From Runella sp. (lineage in GTDB: Bacteria; Bacteroidota; Bacteroidia; Cytophagales; Spirosomataceae), in NCBI GenBank assembly GCA_023254175.1, contig JALQYJ010000014.1, positions 1 to 56,934 on the forward strand: a stretch of 56,934 bases of DNA, in the 5' to 3' direction. How positions within the stretch are numbered: position 1 is the first letter of the stretch; every line of letters starts with the position of its first letter. A program made the position numbers and the translations under genes. This document shows, in pieces, positions 34,364 through 43,305 of the stretch. The notes beneath the pieces were generated by a model, which did no database searches, was not told the origin of the DNA, and was given only the letters and a program-made list of their open reading frames with translations.

Positions 34364-34427
34364 ATTTTCTTTTTTGTCTAGCCGACGTAGGAGATATCAA
34401 TATCCATCCTCGAGTTGCCTTTTGCCT

Positions 34428-34454
34428 CCTTCGGGCTGGTTATGAGCAACCCTT
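34428..34454 (-). repeat. 27-bp dispersed repeat, copy 1
   Basis: On the minus strand this reads AAGGGTTGCTCATAACCAGC and on to CCGAAGG, matching the copies at 38611 and 55512. The GGTT/AACC arms allow a small hairpin with loop GCTCAT. It lies between two leftward genes. Confidence 0.55.
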
Positions 34455-34461
34455 GACACAG

Positions 34462-34797
34462 TTATGATTTCAACGCCAAACGACAATAATGTCCCGCTAA
34501 CCCAGCAAAACCAGCTACCAATCCTCCCACGAGGGTCACGGCGGCAAAAAGACTAGCGGCGTTTGGTAATTTGAAAATTTCGGCCACTTTTAGAGGAAAT
34601 TCCCCTCCACTTGATATACTTTGAAATAAGGAGTATCCTAGCCACAGTGTTGCCACGGCGGCAAAAGCCATCCCAAATGCAGATTTAGCCGAAGGGGCTT
34701 TCCAAAAACAAAGTCCAAAACAAACCAGTGGCATCAACCACCAAGGGCCTAAAAATTGGGCAATGCCGCTTATGACAAGAATAAGAATGTATAGCAT
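34462..34797 (-). CDS. Small integral membrane protein
   Basis: A 111-residue protein with four probable helices (residues ~2-17, 19-32, 38-58 and 80-102). It has conserved-looking GPWW and PSAKSAFGMAF segments, and ends with a short basic tail. I do not recognise a family. It starts 12 bp after the penicillin acylase gene, so it is probably co-transcribed with it. Confidence 0.65.
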   Translation of the reverse strand: MLYILILVISGIAQFLGPWWLMPLVCFGLCFWKAPSAKSAFGMAFAAVATLWLGYSLFQSISSGGEFPLKVAEIFKLPNAASLFAAVTLVGGLVAGFAGLAGHYCRLALKS

Positions 34798-34809
34798 GAG
34801 TCGGAAAGT

Positions 34810-37260
34810 TTAGCGTTGTAATTTGACGGTTGATTTGATGCGAGGGTGTTGTTCGTCTTTTGACTTCAAAAACACTAACTCGTTGAGTTCACCTTTGGCC
34901 CATTTGTCCACCATGTTGTCGTAGTGGTGGCTGCCAGGGTTACCCGACTGCCCACCTGGGTACAAACCGTAGGCTTTGGGCCACGTTTTGTCGAGCTGTA
35001 CCACCATTCGCCACGATGGGCCGTGGCCTGCTTCGGTTGTCGCGTTGACAATGCCAGGACCACCGCCGTTGATGACATCCATGCGTGAAAACGACTTGAA
35101 CAACGGTACAAGGTGTTTGATGTCAGTGCCTTTTGCTGTGCCCCAAACCCACGTTTGTGGATTGTAGGGTCCGTATTTTACAGTAAGGGAGTCAATGGTA
35201 GCTTTGAAAGTAGTCGTAATAATGTCAGTGGCAGTTTCTACTTTATCGGTCGTTTTTACGTTATCAAACCACTTCGCATTAGGTTGTTTTTGGAGCATGG
35301 CCCACGTACGATCGCGAGTAGGTTGAGACATAGGTGCCTTTTCGTCTTGGGTTGGAAACTCATCTTCCCAAATTGCTAACCGAAGCTCTTTTACGAAACG
35401 CTCAAAAATGGTAGGTGCCACTTCGTTGGGGTCGTTACGTAAGTTCCACTTGGCCAATACGCCGTAAGCAGGTAAGGCTTTGACGCTGGGGTCTTTGTCC
35501 AAATACTTGAGTAATTCGGGCAGAATGCGGCGTGCTTCTACGTTGAAATTATCATTTTGGAGGAGACGTAAGCTGTCGGGGGTTGCTTTGGTCATGTTGC
35601 CCAAACGCTCATTGATACGGATACCCCGTTCGGCAGGCGCAAATTTCCACCCCAAATAATACGGATAGGAGGGGTCAGTAGGAAACTGGTTAGCTGAACT
35701 CACAAAACCACGCGTAGGATTTTTAACATAAGGCGTTTGTTCCACAGGAATCCACGCTTTCCACTCGTGCTCAGGGTTAGCGCCATCAAGCGCATATTTT
35801 CCTTGTTCTTTCCATTTCAACGGAAAATGCCCCGCTGAGGTAATAGCCACGTCGTTTTGGTTGCTCGCAAACACAACGTTGAAACCTGGAGCGGCTAGAT
35901 AAGGTAAAATTTTACGGTAATCATCGTAATTTTTCCCGTGGTTGATGAGGTACAACGCTTTCACTGAATTTCCTGCCGCTACGGGTCCTACCCACGTAAG
36001 GGCATGACCCACAGGTAAATCGGGGAATAAAGGTTTTTGTCCTTGACCATAAAGAATGGGGCCGTGATGAGTATAAAGGACAGTGTCGCGGATGATTTCG
36101 GGCGAACCTTTTACCTTAAACTCATTGACCTTCGACGTCACAGGGCGCCAGTCGTTGCCATATTTGTATTCTTTGAAATTGTTGTCTTTGAACTGAATTT
36201 GGAACAAATCAAACACGTCTGAACCGACGTTGGTCATTCCCCAAGCAATGTCTTTATTGAACCCAATACCGATGCCAGGCCAACCAGGTACGCACACGCC
36301 ATAGACGTTGACCGTGGGTGAAACCAACTGCATTTGGTACCAAATAGAAGGAAGACTTAGTCCTAAGTGGGGGTCGTTGGCGAGCAAGGGCAGCCCAGAA
36401 GCCGTACGCGAACCGTGAACCGCCCAGTTGTTAGAGCCAATTCCTGGGTTTTCTGCTTCGAGGTCGAGATTGGCGGCCATGCTTGCTTTCATGAGTTCGG
36501 GTACTTTGGGAACGGCAAGCGGCGTGAAATCCCATTTTGTGCCCGAAGGAATAATCGAAGATTCTTCTACGGGATAGTTAGGAAAGAGGTCGTTCATGGT
36601 TTCTTTGCCAAACTTTGCCAAAGCGTTGGCCATGCGGTAGTCATCTGAGCGCGCGTTCATGTCTTTACGCATCACCATTTCGACCAAGGCCGTTTTGAGC
36701 GGCGACCAAGCTTCGGGCGTGTAGCCAAGAATCTTATACTCAATGGCCAAATCTTTGTAGGAAACCTGCTGAATGTAAGCGTTGACCCCCGCCGAATAGG
36801 CATTCACAATGAGTTTAGAGGTAGGGTCTTGGGCAAATGATTGTTCCAATTTTTCGGCTCCTTCGGGCAGTTGGAGACGGCGGTTATAGCGGTCAAAATC
36901 AAGTGCCAAAGGGCCCATTACTTCGCTTAAACGCCCTGCCGCTACGCGACTGTAAAAGTCCATTTGCCAAAGACGGTCGCGGGCAATGATGAAACCTTGG
37001 GCGAAATACAAATCTTCGTCGTTGTCAGCAAAGATATGCGGGACTCCGTTGTCGTCGTATTTGACCGTAACTTCGCCCTTGAGCCCTTGAAGTTGAATAT
37101 CGGCTGGGGGTTGTTTATCGGGCGACTCCGCATTTTGCCAAAAACCCGTAAACGGACTAAAAAAAGGCCCCAAAGCAGGAGCAGGCCCAAGCGGACGGCT
37201 AAAAATGTACGTCAATCCACCAGCTACTAGTAGACTCAACAACGCACGAAGGTATTTCAT
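34810..37260 (-). CDS. Penicillin acylase family amidohydrolase (Ntn hydrolase)
   Basis: An 816-residue exported enzyme: hydrophobic N-terminus (residues 5-22), then the chain that is normally autocleaved into alpha and beta subunits. The beta subunit should begin at the nucleophile Ser in NPGIGSNNWAV (~275), followed by LLANDPHLGLSLPSIWYQM and TNVGSDVFDLF. GHGPSWRMVVQLD and YPGGQSGNPGSHHYDNM close the active-site fold. Family members hydrolyse penicillins, acyl-homoserine lactones or other N-acyl amides; the native substrate cannot be told. The neighbouring AI-2E family transporter makes a signal- or peptide-related role conceivable, but this is a guess. Confidence 0.92.
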   Translation of the reverse strand: MKYLRALLSLLVAGGLTYIFSRPLGPAPALGPFFSPFTGFWQNAESPDKQPPADIQLQGLKGEVTVKYDDNGVPHIFADNDEDLYFAQGFIIARDRLWQMDFYSRVAAGRLSEVMGPLALDFDRYNRRLQLPEGAEKLEQSFAQDPTSKLIVNAYSAGVNAYIQQVSYKDLAIEYKILGYTPEAWSPLKTALVEMVMRKDMNARSDDYRMANALAKFGKETMNDLFPNYPVEESSIIPSGTKWDFTPLAVPKVPELMKASMAANLDLEAENPGIGSNNWAVHGSRTASGLPLLANDPHLGLSLPSIWYQMQLVSPTVNVYGVCVPGWPGIGIGFNKDIAWGMTNVGSDVFDLFQIQFKDNNFKEYKYGNDWRPVTSKVNEFKVKGSPEIIRDTVLYTHHGPILYGQGQKPLFPDLPVGHALTWVGPVAAGNSVKALYLINHGKNYDDYRKILPYLAAPGFNVVFASNQNDVAITSAGHFPLKWKEQGKYALDGANPEHEWKAWIPVEQTPYVKNPTRGFVSSANQFPTDPSYPYYLGWKFAPAERGIRINERLGNMTKATPDSLRLLQNDNFNVEARRILPELLKYLDKDPSVKALPAYGVLAKWNLRNDPNEVAPTIFERFVKELRLAIWEDEFPTQDEKAPMSQPTRDRTWAMLQKQPNAKWFDNVKTTDKVETATDIITTTFKATIDSLTVKYGPYNPQTWVWGTAKGTDIKHLVPLFKSFSRMDVINGGGPGIVNATTEAGHGPSWRMVVQLDKTWPKAYGLYPGGQSGNPGSHHYDNMVDKWAKGELNELVFLKSKDEQHPRIKSTVKLQR

Positions 37261-37323
37261 TGAGGAATGTTAAAAAGATATTGGTATTTTGTTGATAAAA
37301 AAATAGACTAATTCGGGTGCAAG

Positions 37324-38412
37324 TTAGTGTTTTTTATCAAATATTGGCCAGTCGAGGGGCGCACGGTCCTCGGCTTCTCCCAATAAATACCCAAAAGGTT
37401 TAAGGGCATCGACCGAATCAAAAACAACTTTGACAATGGCCGTGACGGGAAGTGCCAAAATCAGGCCTGAAACGCCCCAAAGCTGTCCCCCAAAAATTAA
37501 GACAATCATAGATGCAAGCGGGTTGACACTCACTTTTGAGCCGACGATATAAGGCGTAATAAAATTTCCCTCCAGTACTTGAATCACTCCAAAAACGGCC
37601 AATACTCCGAGTGAATACATGGGCGAATCGAGCGCAACCAAGGCCATCAAGGCTGGTAAAATAGAGCCTATCAACAAACCAATGTAGGGAATGAGCAGTA
37701 AACAAGACGCAAAAAAACCGAAGAAAACTGCATGGGGAACGCCCAGGAGCAGCAAGCCCGCGGAATTGAGCACCCCCACAATCAGAATCACCGATACGAG
37801 CCCTACAAGGTAGCCTTGTACAACCTCGTAAATCCGCCGAATGGCCTGATCGACGCGTCGTTTGTGGCGGCTATCAAACAATTTGTAGAAAAACTGACGG
37901 AAGAAATCGCGGTAAAGCAAGAAGAAAAATACGAATAAAGGAACAAGTGTGGCCGAGGCCAGTGTCCCCGTGGTAGTAGCAACGGCACCTGTTAAAACGG
38001 AAGCACTATTTTTGAGTGCTTCGGTAAGGTATTTACGGCCTTCTGTGATTTGTTTACGGCGACTCATGCCAAAATTGTCCCGTAAAAAATCTTGCCCTTG
38101 GTCAATCCAGAAATTGGCTTTTTTCTCCAAACGTGGAAGTTCTTCTCCAAAACTGATGATTTGAATGGAAGCTAGATAAATCAATCCTACCAAAACGGCG
38201 AAAAAGATGATTTGGGCAATGGTAATGGCCAACAACCGAGGGAAACGCCAACGTTCTAAAAAAGCACAAATGGGGTACAGTAGCACCGAAAATAACACCG
38301 AAAAAGTGAGAGGTACGATGGTTTCACGGAGTACATACAAAATATAAACAATAAGGACCGATGAAAGAAGCCAGCCAGCGAGTCGAAGAGAAAATGGAAA
38401 TGATTTTTGCAT
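37324..38412 (-). CDS. AI-2E family transporter (UPF0118)
   Basis: A 362-residue inner-membrane protein with about eight hydrophobic segments. The family markers are the central FRQFFYKLFDSRHKRRVDQAIRRIYEVVQGYLVG and LNSAGLLLLGVPHAVFFGFFASCLLLIPYIG, then VIQVLEGNFITPYIVGSKVSVNPLASMIVLIFGGQLWG. The family includes the reported autoinducer-2 exporter TqsA and Na+/H+ antiporters, so the substrate is open. A -7 box (38485-38492) lies upstream. The gene is 63 bp before the penicillin acylase gene. Confidence 0.9.
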   Translation of the reverse strand: MQKSFPFSLRLAGWLLSSVLIVYILYVLRETIVPLTFSVLFSVLLYPICAFLERWRFPRLLAITIAQIIFFAVLVGLIYLASIQIISFGEELPRLEKKANFWIDQGQDFLRDNFGMSRRKQITEGRKYLTEALKNSASVLTGAVATTTGTLASATLVPLFVFFFLLYRDFFRQFFYKLFDSRHKRRVDQAIRRIYEVVQGYLVGLVSVILIVGVLNSAGLLLLGVPHAVFFGFFASCLLLIPYIGLLIGSILPALMALVALDSPMYSLGVLAVFGVIQVLEGNFITPYIVGSKVSVNPLASMIVLIFGGQLWGVSGLILALPVTAIVKVVFDSVDALKPFGYLLGEAEDRAPLDWPIFDKKH

Positions 38413-38484
38413 GGTTAGACCGAACCTTTTAGAGTAATTTTATAGATTTTTGGAGAGGATTGGGGTTGAAACGGTAAATTCGCT

Positions 38485-38492
38485 CAAATCTA
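38485..38492 (-). promoter_or_regulatory. -7 box (TAGATTTG) of the AI-2E transporter gene
   Basis: TAGATTTG on the minus strand fits TAnnTTTG, about 73 bp before the ATG. No -33 TTG is apparent at a normal distance. Confidence 0.35.
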
Positions 38493-38560
38493 CGTATTTT
38501 AGAGGGGAAATGGTAAGAGGGCGGAAGCAGTTAGTATGAATAAGAACCCGAAGCAAGAAC

Positions 38561-38609
38561 AAAAGATATGAGGCAAAAGATAAGAAGTAAAGGGCAAAAA
38601 GCAAACGTG
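38561..38609. repeat. Heptad-repeat island (AAAAGAT/AAAGGGC type)
   Basis: Seven 7-bp units in register: AAAAGAT, ATGAGGC, AAAAGAT, AAGAAGT, AAAGGGC, AAAAAGC, AAACGTG. It leads directly into copy 2 of the 27-bp dispersed repeat. A shorter CTCATCA-type heptad stretch lies at 38724-38752, at the end of the next gene. Confidence 0.6.
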
Positions 38610-38610
38610 C

Positions 38611-38637
38611 AAAGGGTTACTCACAACCCGCCCAAAG
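38611..38637 (+). repeat. 27-bp dispersed repeat, copy 2
   Basis: AAAGGGTTACTCACAACCCG continues with CCCAAAG; GGGTT and AACCC form a small hairpin. Same family as 34428-34454 and 55512-55538. Confidence 0.6.
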
Positions 38638-38664
38638 CAGAAATTCTCAGCCTCAACTAACGAA

Positions 38665-38700
38665 AAATCCCCGAGTCCTCTCTCAAGGACTCGGGGATTT
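38665..38700 (-). terminator. Terminator of the outer-membrane barrel gene
   Basis: Perfect 14-bp arms AAATCCCCGAGTCC and GGACTCGGGGATTT with an 8-nt loop. On the minus strand a T-run follows, as expected for the gene ending at 38752. Confidence 0.85.
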
Positions 38701-38751
38701 TATTTATACAGGATTGTTTGTCAACTCCTCATCACTTATCTCATCACTCCT

Positions 38752-39396
38752 CTAGTAATACCTCGGACTTCCCAACGGAAGGGCACTGATAATCGTAATC
38801 GACGTGATATCTGGATTGAAAGGTGTTGTCAGGGTATGCTCAATTTCAAGTTTGATATAGCGGAAAGAAACACCAATTTTTGGCGCTACCGTGATAAAGG
38901 CATCTTGGTTTTTTCGGCGGAACGTAAAACGGCTCTCGATCAGCAAGTCTTTGGCCTCTAACTTACCAATGTAAGATACCCCTGCGCCTAGCCCCAAATA
39001 AAAGCGTGGTTTCCAAGGTCGTTCCAAAATCCGATATGGCGACGACAGGTAGTAATCGGCATACAATAGCCCAAACGACGTGAATTTTTGTTGAATTAGG
39101 CTATTTGTTTCCATATCTTCAAACGAAGGTCGGAAAAAACCTCCCAATTTGAGCCCAATATTAAAACGGTTTGAAGCCATATAATACGGAGACAAAAAAA
39201 CCTGCCATGTGGGGGCGGTTTTGGGAAGAAAAAGGGGCTTAAAGTCGTAAGAACCACCTGCTTTTAACAAACCAGGCCCCACGCCTACATTCATCCAAAA
39301 ACGGCGATCATCCTCGTCAATTTTTACAAAACGCTGAGCATACAACTGCACCTCCACAAATAGGCTCAACAGCGCAACGGTATATATTTTTTTCAT
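38752..39396 (-). CDS. Outer-membrane beta-barrel protein, unknown function
   Basis: A 214-residue protein from the ATG at 39396, which gives a signal peptide (MKKIYTVALLSLFVEVQLYAQ); an in-frame upstream extension is not signal-like. The mature part has alternating amphipathic strands: FWMNVGVGPGLL, WQVFLSPYYM, FNIGLKLGGFF, PRFYLGLGAGVSYIG, FRYIKLEIEHTL. It should form a small barrel of 8-10 strands. I do not recognise a family. A strong terminator follows. Confidence 0.7.
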   Translation of the reverse strand: MKKIYTVALLSLFVEVQLYAQRFVKIDEDDRRFWMNVGVGPGLLKAGGSYDFKPLFLPKTAPTWQVFLSPYYMASNRFNIGLKLGGFFRPSFEDMETNSLIQQKFTSFGLLYADYYLSSPYRILERPWKPRFYLGLGAGVSYIGKLEAKDLLIESRFTFRRKNQDAFITVAPKIGVSFRYIKLEIEHTLTTPFNPDITSITIISALPLGSPRYY

Positions 39397-39496
39397 GTAT
39401 GTTTTCTTTGTTATACTCAGGGTCAGAGCAATAAGCATACCAGTTTTTTACATAAATAGGTAGCGTTTTCCCGAATCGTTTTCGTTAATTTTCGCG

Positions 39497-39504
39497 TATA
39501 TTTG
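39497..39504 (+). promoter_or_regulatory. -7 box (TATATTTG) upstream of the phosphatase gene
   Basis: TATATTTG matches TAnnTTTG. It would give a leader of about 215 nt before the ATG at 39725, including the palindrome at 39566-39586, or drive a separate short RNA. Confidence 0.4.
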
Positions 39505-39565
39505 CCTGAGAAACTATCGAAAACTGACCAAGAGTATGTTTTTTTAATCCACAAAACAGTTTGTA

Positions 39566-39586
39566 CGATGCTCGTAACGAGCATCG
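39566..39586. other. 21-bp near-perfect palindrome (hairpin)
   Basis: CGATGCTCGT and ACGAGCATCG are 10-bp perfect arms around a single A. CTTTT follows on the plus strand. It could be the terminator of a short RNA started from the -7 box at 39497, or an operator of dyad symmetry. Nothing else is recognisable in 39439-39724. Confidence 0.45.
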
Positions 39587-39724
39587 CTTTTCATCCCAAG
39601 AAAGAACGACCTATTTTGTAAGCTGCCAAGGCGACTGGTATTGTAAACCTCAAAAAGAAGTAAGCGTCATGGTTGAGGTAAAATAGGTTCTTTTGTACAA
39701 CTTTGTGGTTCCATTCACCCAATT

Positions 39725-42631
39725 ATGATTTGCATGGCCCCATTTCTACGCGAGCTCCGTTATTCCATTGTTTCATCAATCGGCGCTTTTTGGTTATTTC
39801 TTCTTGTAAGTTTTTGTTTATCTAATGCACTTTTTGCCCAAAAAATCATCCGAGGCCCTTACCTCCAAATGGGGTCTTCGACGGGTATAGTCGTTCGATG
39901 GCGGACGGATGTAGCCGTGGTAAGTAAGCTTACGTATGGAAACGCTCCTTCGCAAAAAATACAAAGCATCAGCCGCGATGTTCCTACGACTGAGCACGAA
40001 GTTAACATTACGGGACTTACCCCCAACACCGTCTATTATTACGGAATTCAGGTCAATGGCACTACCTACGAAGGAGACTCGTATTATTTCAAAACGGCAC
40101 CGCCCACGGGTAGTAAACAAAAAGTGAGAATTTGGGCTTTAGGAGATGCGGGCGACGGCTCGCCCAATCAGCGGGAAGTTCGAGATGCCTACCTGAAACG
40201 CATCCAAAACGATAATCGTCAAACCGATGCGGTTTTGTTTCTTGGAGACAATGCCTACGCCATCGGTACTGATGAAGAATACCAAAACAACTTCTTCAAT
40301 ATTTATCAAGACCATTTCTTCAAAAACAACGTCATTTGGGCCATTCCTGGCAACCATGAATACTATTCGGGAGCGCAAAACCGCCGTGAGGTTGCTTATT
40401 TTCAAATTTTCTCCCAACCCCAAAACGGCGAGTCGGGAGGGGTTCCATCGGGGTCAGAAATGAATTATTCGTTTGACTACGGTAATGTGCACGTAGTGGC
40501 CTTAGATTCTTACGGTATTGAGCATGACAAATATCGGTTGTACGATACACTCAGTCCTCAAGTCGAATGGCTCAAAAAAGACTTAGCAGCCAATCGCCTT
40601 CCGTGGACAATTGTGATGTTCCACCATCCACCTTACACCAAAAATTCGCACGATTCGGATACCGAAATTGAATTGGTTCGTATTCGTGAAAATCTCAATC
40701 CCATTCTAGAGCGATACAAAGTCGACCTAGTACTGAGTGGTCATAGTCATTTGTACGAACGCTCGCGGCCTATGCGAAGTCATACGGGGTTTGCTCCCAC
40801 TTTCAACGAAACCGCTCATTTGACCAGTACTTCGTCGGGAAAATACGACAACAGCCCCAATTCGTGTGCATACATCAAAAACGGCGGTGACGAAGGCGTT
40901 ATTTACGTAGTGGCAGGCTCCTCGGGGCGAAACAACGGGCTCGATGGCCCCGCCCATCCTGCCATGCCTTTTAAAAATTTCCAAAACGGAGGTTCGGTCG
41001 TCATCGAAGTAGAGGACAATCGCCTCAATTTCGAATGGCTTTGCAACGATGGCATAGTGCGTGACCAGTTTACGATTTTCAAAAACGTCAATAAAACGTC
41101 CCAACTCAACGCTCGCCACGGGGAAATCGTGACGCTAACACCGTCGTGGAAAGGCCCTGCAACCTGGTCTAACGGTAGCAACCAGCCCACGCTTGCCTTT
41201 ACTCTGACAAGCGATACCACCCTCACTGTCCGCGATGACGCGGGTTGTTTATTAGACCGTTTTGTAGTTTCAGTCAATGAAAAGCCTACTCTCTCCTTCG
41301 ATAAACCACTGGCCAATGGTTGTGCTGGAGAGGCTCTTTCTATTCCCTTTTCTGTAACCAACACCGACCGAAATCGCTGGAAATACACCCTGCAATTGTC
41401 TGACAACCAAGGCGATTTTTTTCAGCCCATCACACTTTCCACCGAAAGCAACAACGCGTTTTCGGCTACTTTACCCACTTCACTTCCTTCGGGCGACAAC
41501 TACCGTTTGCGCATTGTGGCCAACGTCGCAGGGATTGCCCCTGTTGTATCCGCAGGTTTTCGTATTCAGCAACAACCCACGGCTATGTTGAGCGGGGCGG
41601 CGACCATTGAGGCAGGTCAAAGCACCCCACTTACGCTCCAATTTTCGGGTTCGGGGCCGTGGACGTACCAGCTTTCCAACAATGCCTCAGCTACTACTTC
41701 CAGTAACCCATTTACGTTCAGCATTTCACCTCTTACGACCACCGTTTATACCATCACCTCCGTAAGCAACGCCTGTGGAACAGGTGTTACCAGTGGAAGT
41801 GTACGCGTGGAAGTAACTCCCAAAATTACTACCCAAATACCTACGGGTACGACACTTTGCAACGAATCGGTGTTCGATTTGCCTTTTACCGTCACAGGAG
41901 GGTTTGATACGGGTATTGGCTTTGAGGCGCAATTATCGGACAAAGAAGGAAATTTTGACAACAGCCGTATTGTTGGAACGGCTTCCCAAAGCCCCATAAA
42001 AGTGACTTTTCCTAGCACTCTTGAATTGAGTAATAACTACCGATTGCGCGTTAGACCTACCCAAAACGCCAAAGCGATTCTCACCGCTAGTGACACTTTT
42101 TCCCTCAAACAACGTGCCAACGCAATCCTCAGCGGCGACACTACGATTGCGTTTGGAGGAGAAGCTAAGCTAAAATTAAGCGTTCAAGGTACGTTTCCCG
42201 TGAATTATGTTCTTTCAGACAATAGTTCGGCTATTGTCTCCATCAACGCTAATAACATCTACGTAAAGCCAGCGTTAGAAACCACCTATACTCTCCAATC
42301 CATAACAAACGTATGCGGAAATGGCAACACGAGTGGTAGTGCGCGAGTAATTGTACTTTTGACGGCTATTGAGCCTATTTCTGATGAAAATATACGGGTG
42401 AGCCCCAATCCTACGCATGAAAAGCTGACGATTGAATCCAAAATTTTTGCTCAAAAATCAGGCGATTGGCAACTGTTAGACACTCAAGGGAAAATGGTCA
42501 GAAAAGGCCATTTCCGAAAAGAACCATTACAGGGAATGGAGCTTTCGTTAGAAGATGTTCCTTCGGGTACGTATTTGTTACATTTTGTGGTAGATGGGCA
42601 AACGATAATTCGTAAAGTTGTTAAACAGTAA
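39725..42631 (+). CDS. Purple-acid-phosphatase-like metallophosphoesterase with Ig modules and T9SS type A sorting domain
   Basis: A 968-residue secreted enzyme. After a long signal (ends NALFAQ), residues ~40-125 form the FN3-like domain of purple acid phosphatases (PYLQMGSSTGIVVRWRT...). The calcineurin-like domain (~130-440) has all metal-site blocks: GDAGDG (~137), GDNAY (~168), GNHEYY (~209), HHPPY (~299) and SGHSHLYER (~338). Then come two repeats of a module pair shared with the proteins at 16475 and 44882, and a C-terminal type A sorting domain (VSPNPTHEKLTIE..., SGTYLLHFVVDGQTIIRKVVKQ). It should hydrolyse phosphate esters at the cell surface or outside. ATG codons at 39725 and 39734 are both possible starts. 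Confidence 0.92.
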   Translation: MICMAPFLRELRYSIVSSIGAFWLFLLVSFCLSNALFAQKIIRGPYLQMGSSTGIVVRWRTDVAVVSKLTYGNAPSQKIQSISRDVPTTEHEVNITGLTPNTVYYYGIQVNGTTYEGDSYYFKTAPPTGSKQKVRIWALGDAGDGSPNQREVRDAYLKRIQNDNRQTDAVLFLGDNAYAIGTDEEYQNNFFNIYQDHFFKNNVIWAIPGNHEYYSGAQNRREVAYFQIFSQPQNGESGGVPSGSEMNYSFDYGNVHVVALDSYGIEHDKYRLYDTLSPQVEWLKKDLAANRLPWTIVMFHHPPYTKNSHDSDTEIELVRIRENLNPILERYKVDLVLSGHSHLYERSRPMRSHTGFAPTFNETAHLTSTSSGKYDNSPNSCAYIKNGGDEGVIYVVAGSSGRNNGLDGPAHPAMPFKNFQNGGSVVIEVEDNRLNFEWLCNDGIVRDQFTIFKNVNKTSQLNARHGEIVTLTPSWKGPATWSNGSNQPTLAFTLTSDTTLTVRDDAGCLLDRFVVSVNEKPTLSFDKPLANGCAGEALSIPFSVTNTDRNRWKYTLQLSDNQGDFFQPITLSTESNNAFSATLPTSLPSGDNYRLRIVANVAGIAPVVSAGFRIQQQPTAMLSGAATIEAGQSTPLTLQFSGSGPWTYQLSNNASATTSSNPFTFSISPLTTTVYTITSVSNACGTGVTSGSVRVEVTPKITTQIPTGTTLCNESVFDLPFTVTGGFDTGIGFEAQLSDKEGNFDNSRIVGTASQSPIKVTFPSTLELSNNYRLRVRPTQNAKAILTASDTFSLKQRANAILSGDTTIAFGGEAKLKLSVQGTFPVNYVLSDNSSAIVSINANNIYVKPALETTYTLQSITNVCGNGNTSGSARVIVLLTAIEPISDENIRVSPNPTHEKLTIESKIFAQKSGDWQLLDTQGKMVRKGHFRKEPLQGMELSLEDVPSGTYLLHFVVDGQTIIRKVVKQ

Positions 42632-42655
42632 GAAGGAGTATCGAACAGCTAACTA

Positions 42656-43111
42656 TCAGCACTTTAGCTTTGCCTTGTGACGGCGAAGTTTGGTCACGTC
42701 CAAATAATGAAGAAAAGTATCAATCACTTCTAAATCTGCCTCAGCCCAATCAAGTTTGTGTATTTCTTCGAGGCGAATCCATTTGTATTGTTGATGCTCG
42801 GTTAGGACAATCGGTGAAGTCAACATCCGACACACATATGGGACAAGGCAAATGATACGATTTGGGTCTTCTTTATAGGTGGGGTCAAGGCGTACTCCTA
42901 CTTCAATCTCCACGCTCAACTCTTCCATAATTTCACGGTGTAAGGCTTCGATTTCTGTTTCGCCTTCATCGACTTTTCCGCCAGGAAACTCCCATTTTAA
43001 AGCCAGCGACATTCCTTCCTTGCGCTGAGCCGAAAAAACGTAACCGTCTTTTTCGAAGATTGCACAGGGAACTACCACAATTTTTTTTGAATTTTCTGGT
43101 GGGATTGCCAT
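42656..43111 (-). CDS. Nudix hydrolase, MutT-like
   Basis: A 151-residue cytoplasmic Nudix protein. The Nudix box spans residues 44-66 (GGKVDEGETEIEALHREIMEEL) with the Gly, Glu and REIMEE metal-binding residues in place. FEKDGYVFSAQRKEGMSLALKWEFPGG before it is the pattern of (8-oxo-)dGTP diphosphatases, which sanitise the nucleotide pool; other nucleoside-diphosphate substrates are possible. It is convergent with the phosphatase gene (24 bp apart) and has its own promoter-like box. Confidence 0.9.
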   Translation of the reverse strand: MAIPPENSKKIVVVPCAIFEKDGYVFSAQRKEGMSLALKWEFPGGKVDEGETEIEALHREIMEELSVEIEVGVRLDPTYKEDPNRIICLVPYVCRMLTSPIVLTEHQQYKWIRLEEIHKLDWAEADLEVIDTFLHYLDVTKLRRHKAKLKC

Positions 43112-43130
43112 AAAAAGCCGCTTTTTTATA

Positions 43131-43157
43131 CAAAGTTAGTACGGAAAATCGTTTCAA
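43131..43157 (-). promoter_or_regulatory. Promoter of the Nudix gene (TTG-N16-TAACTTTG)
   Basis: On the minus strand TAACTTTG (43138-43131) is 16 bp after a TTG (43157-43155). It lies 20 bp before the ATG. Confidence 0.5.
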
Positions 43158-43305
43158 ACCGCTTTTTTTATCAAACGGCCACACGGTTAACAAATATTTT
43201 ATAGTTTGCATCCCCGAAGCTTCCTTATTTTTAAGGATAAATCACCTTTTTTTGTATTACCACCGTATCTCCAAACCTTAAACATTATAATCTTAATTCA
43301 AACCC

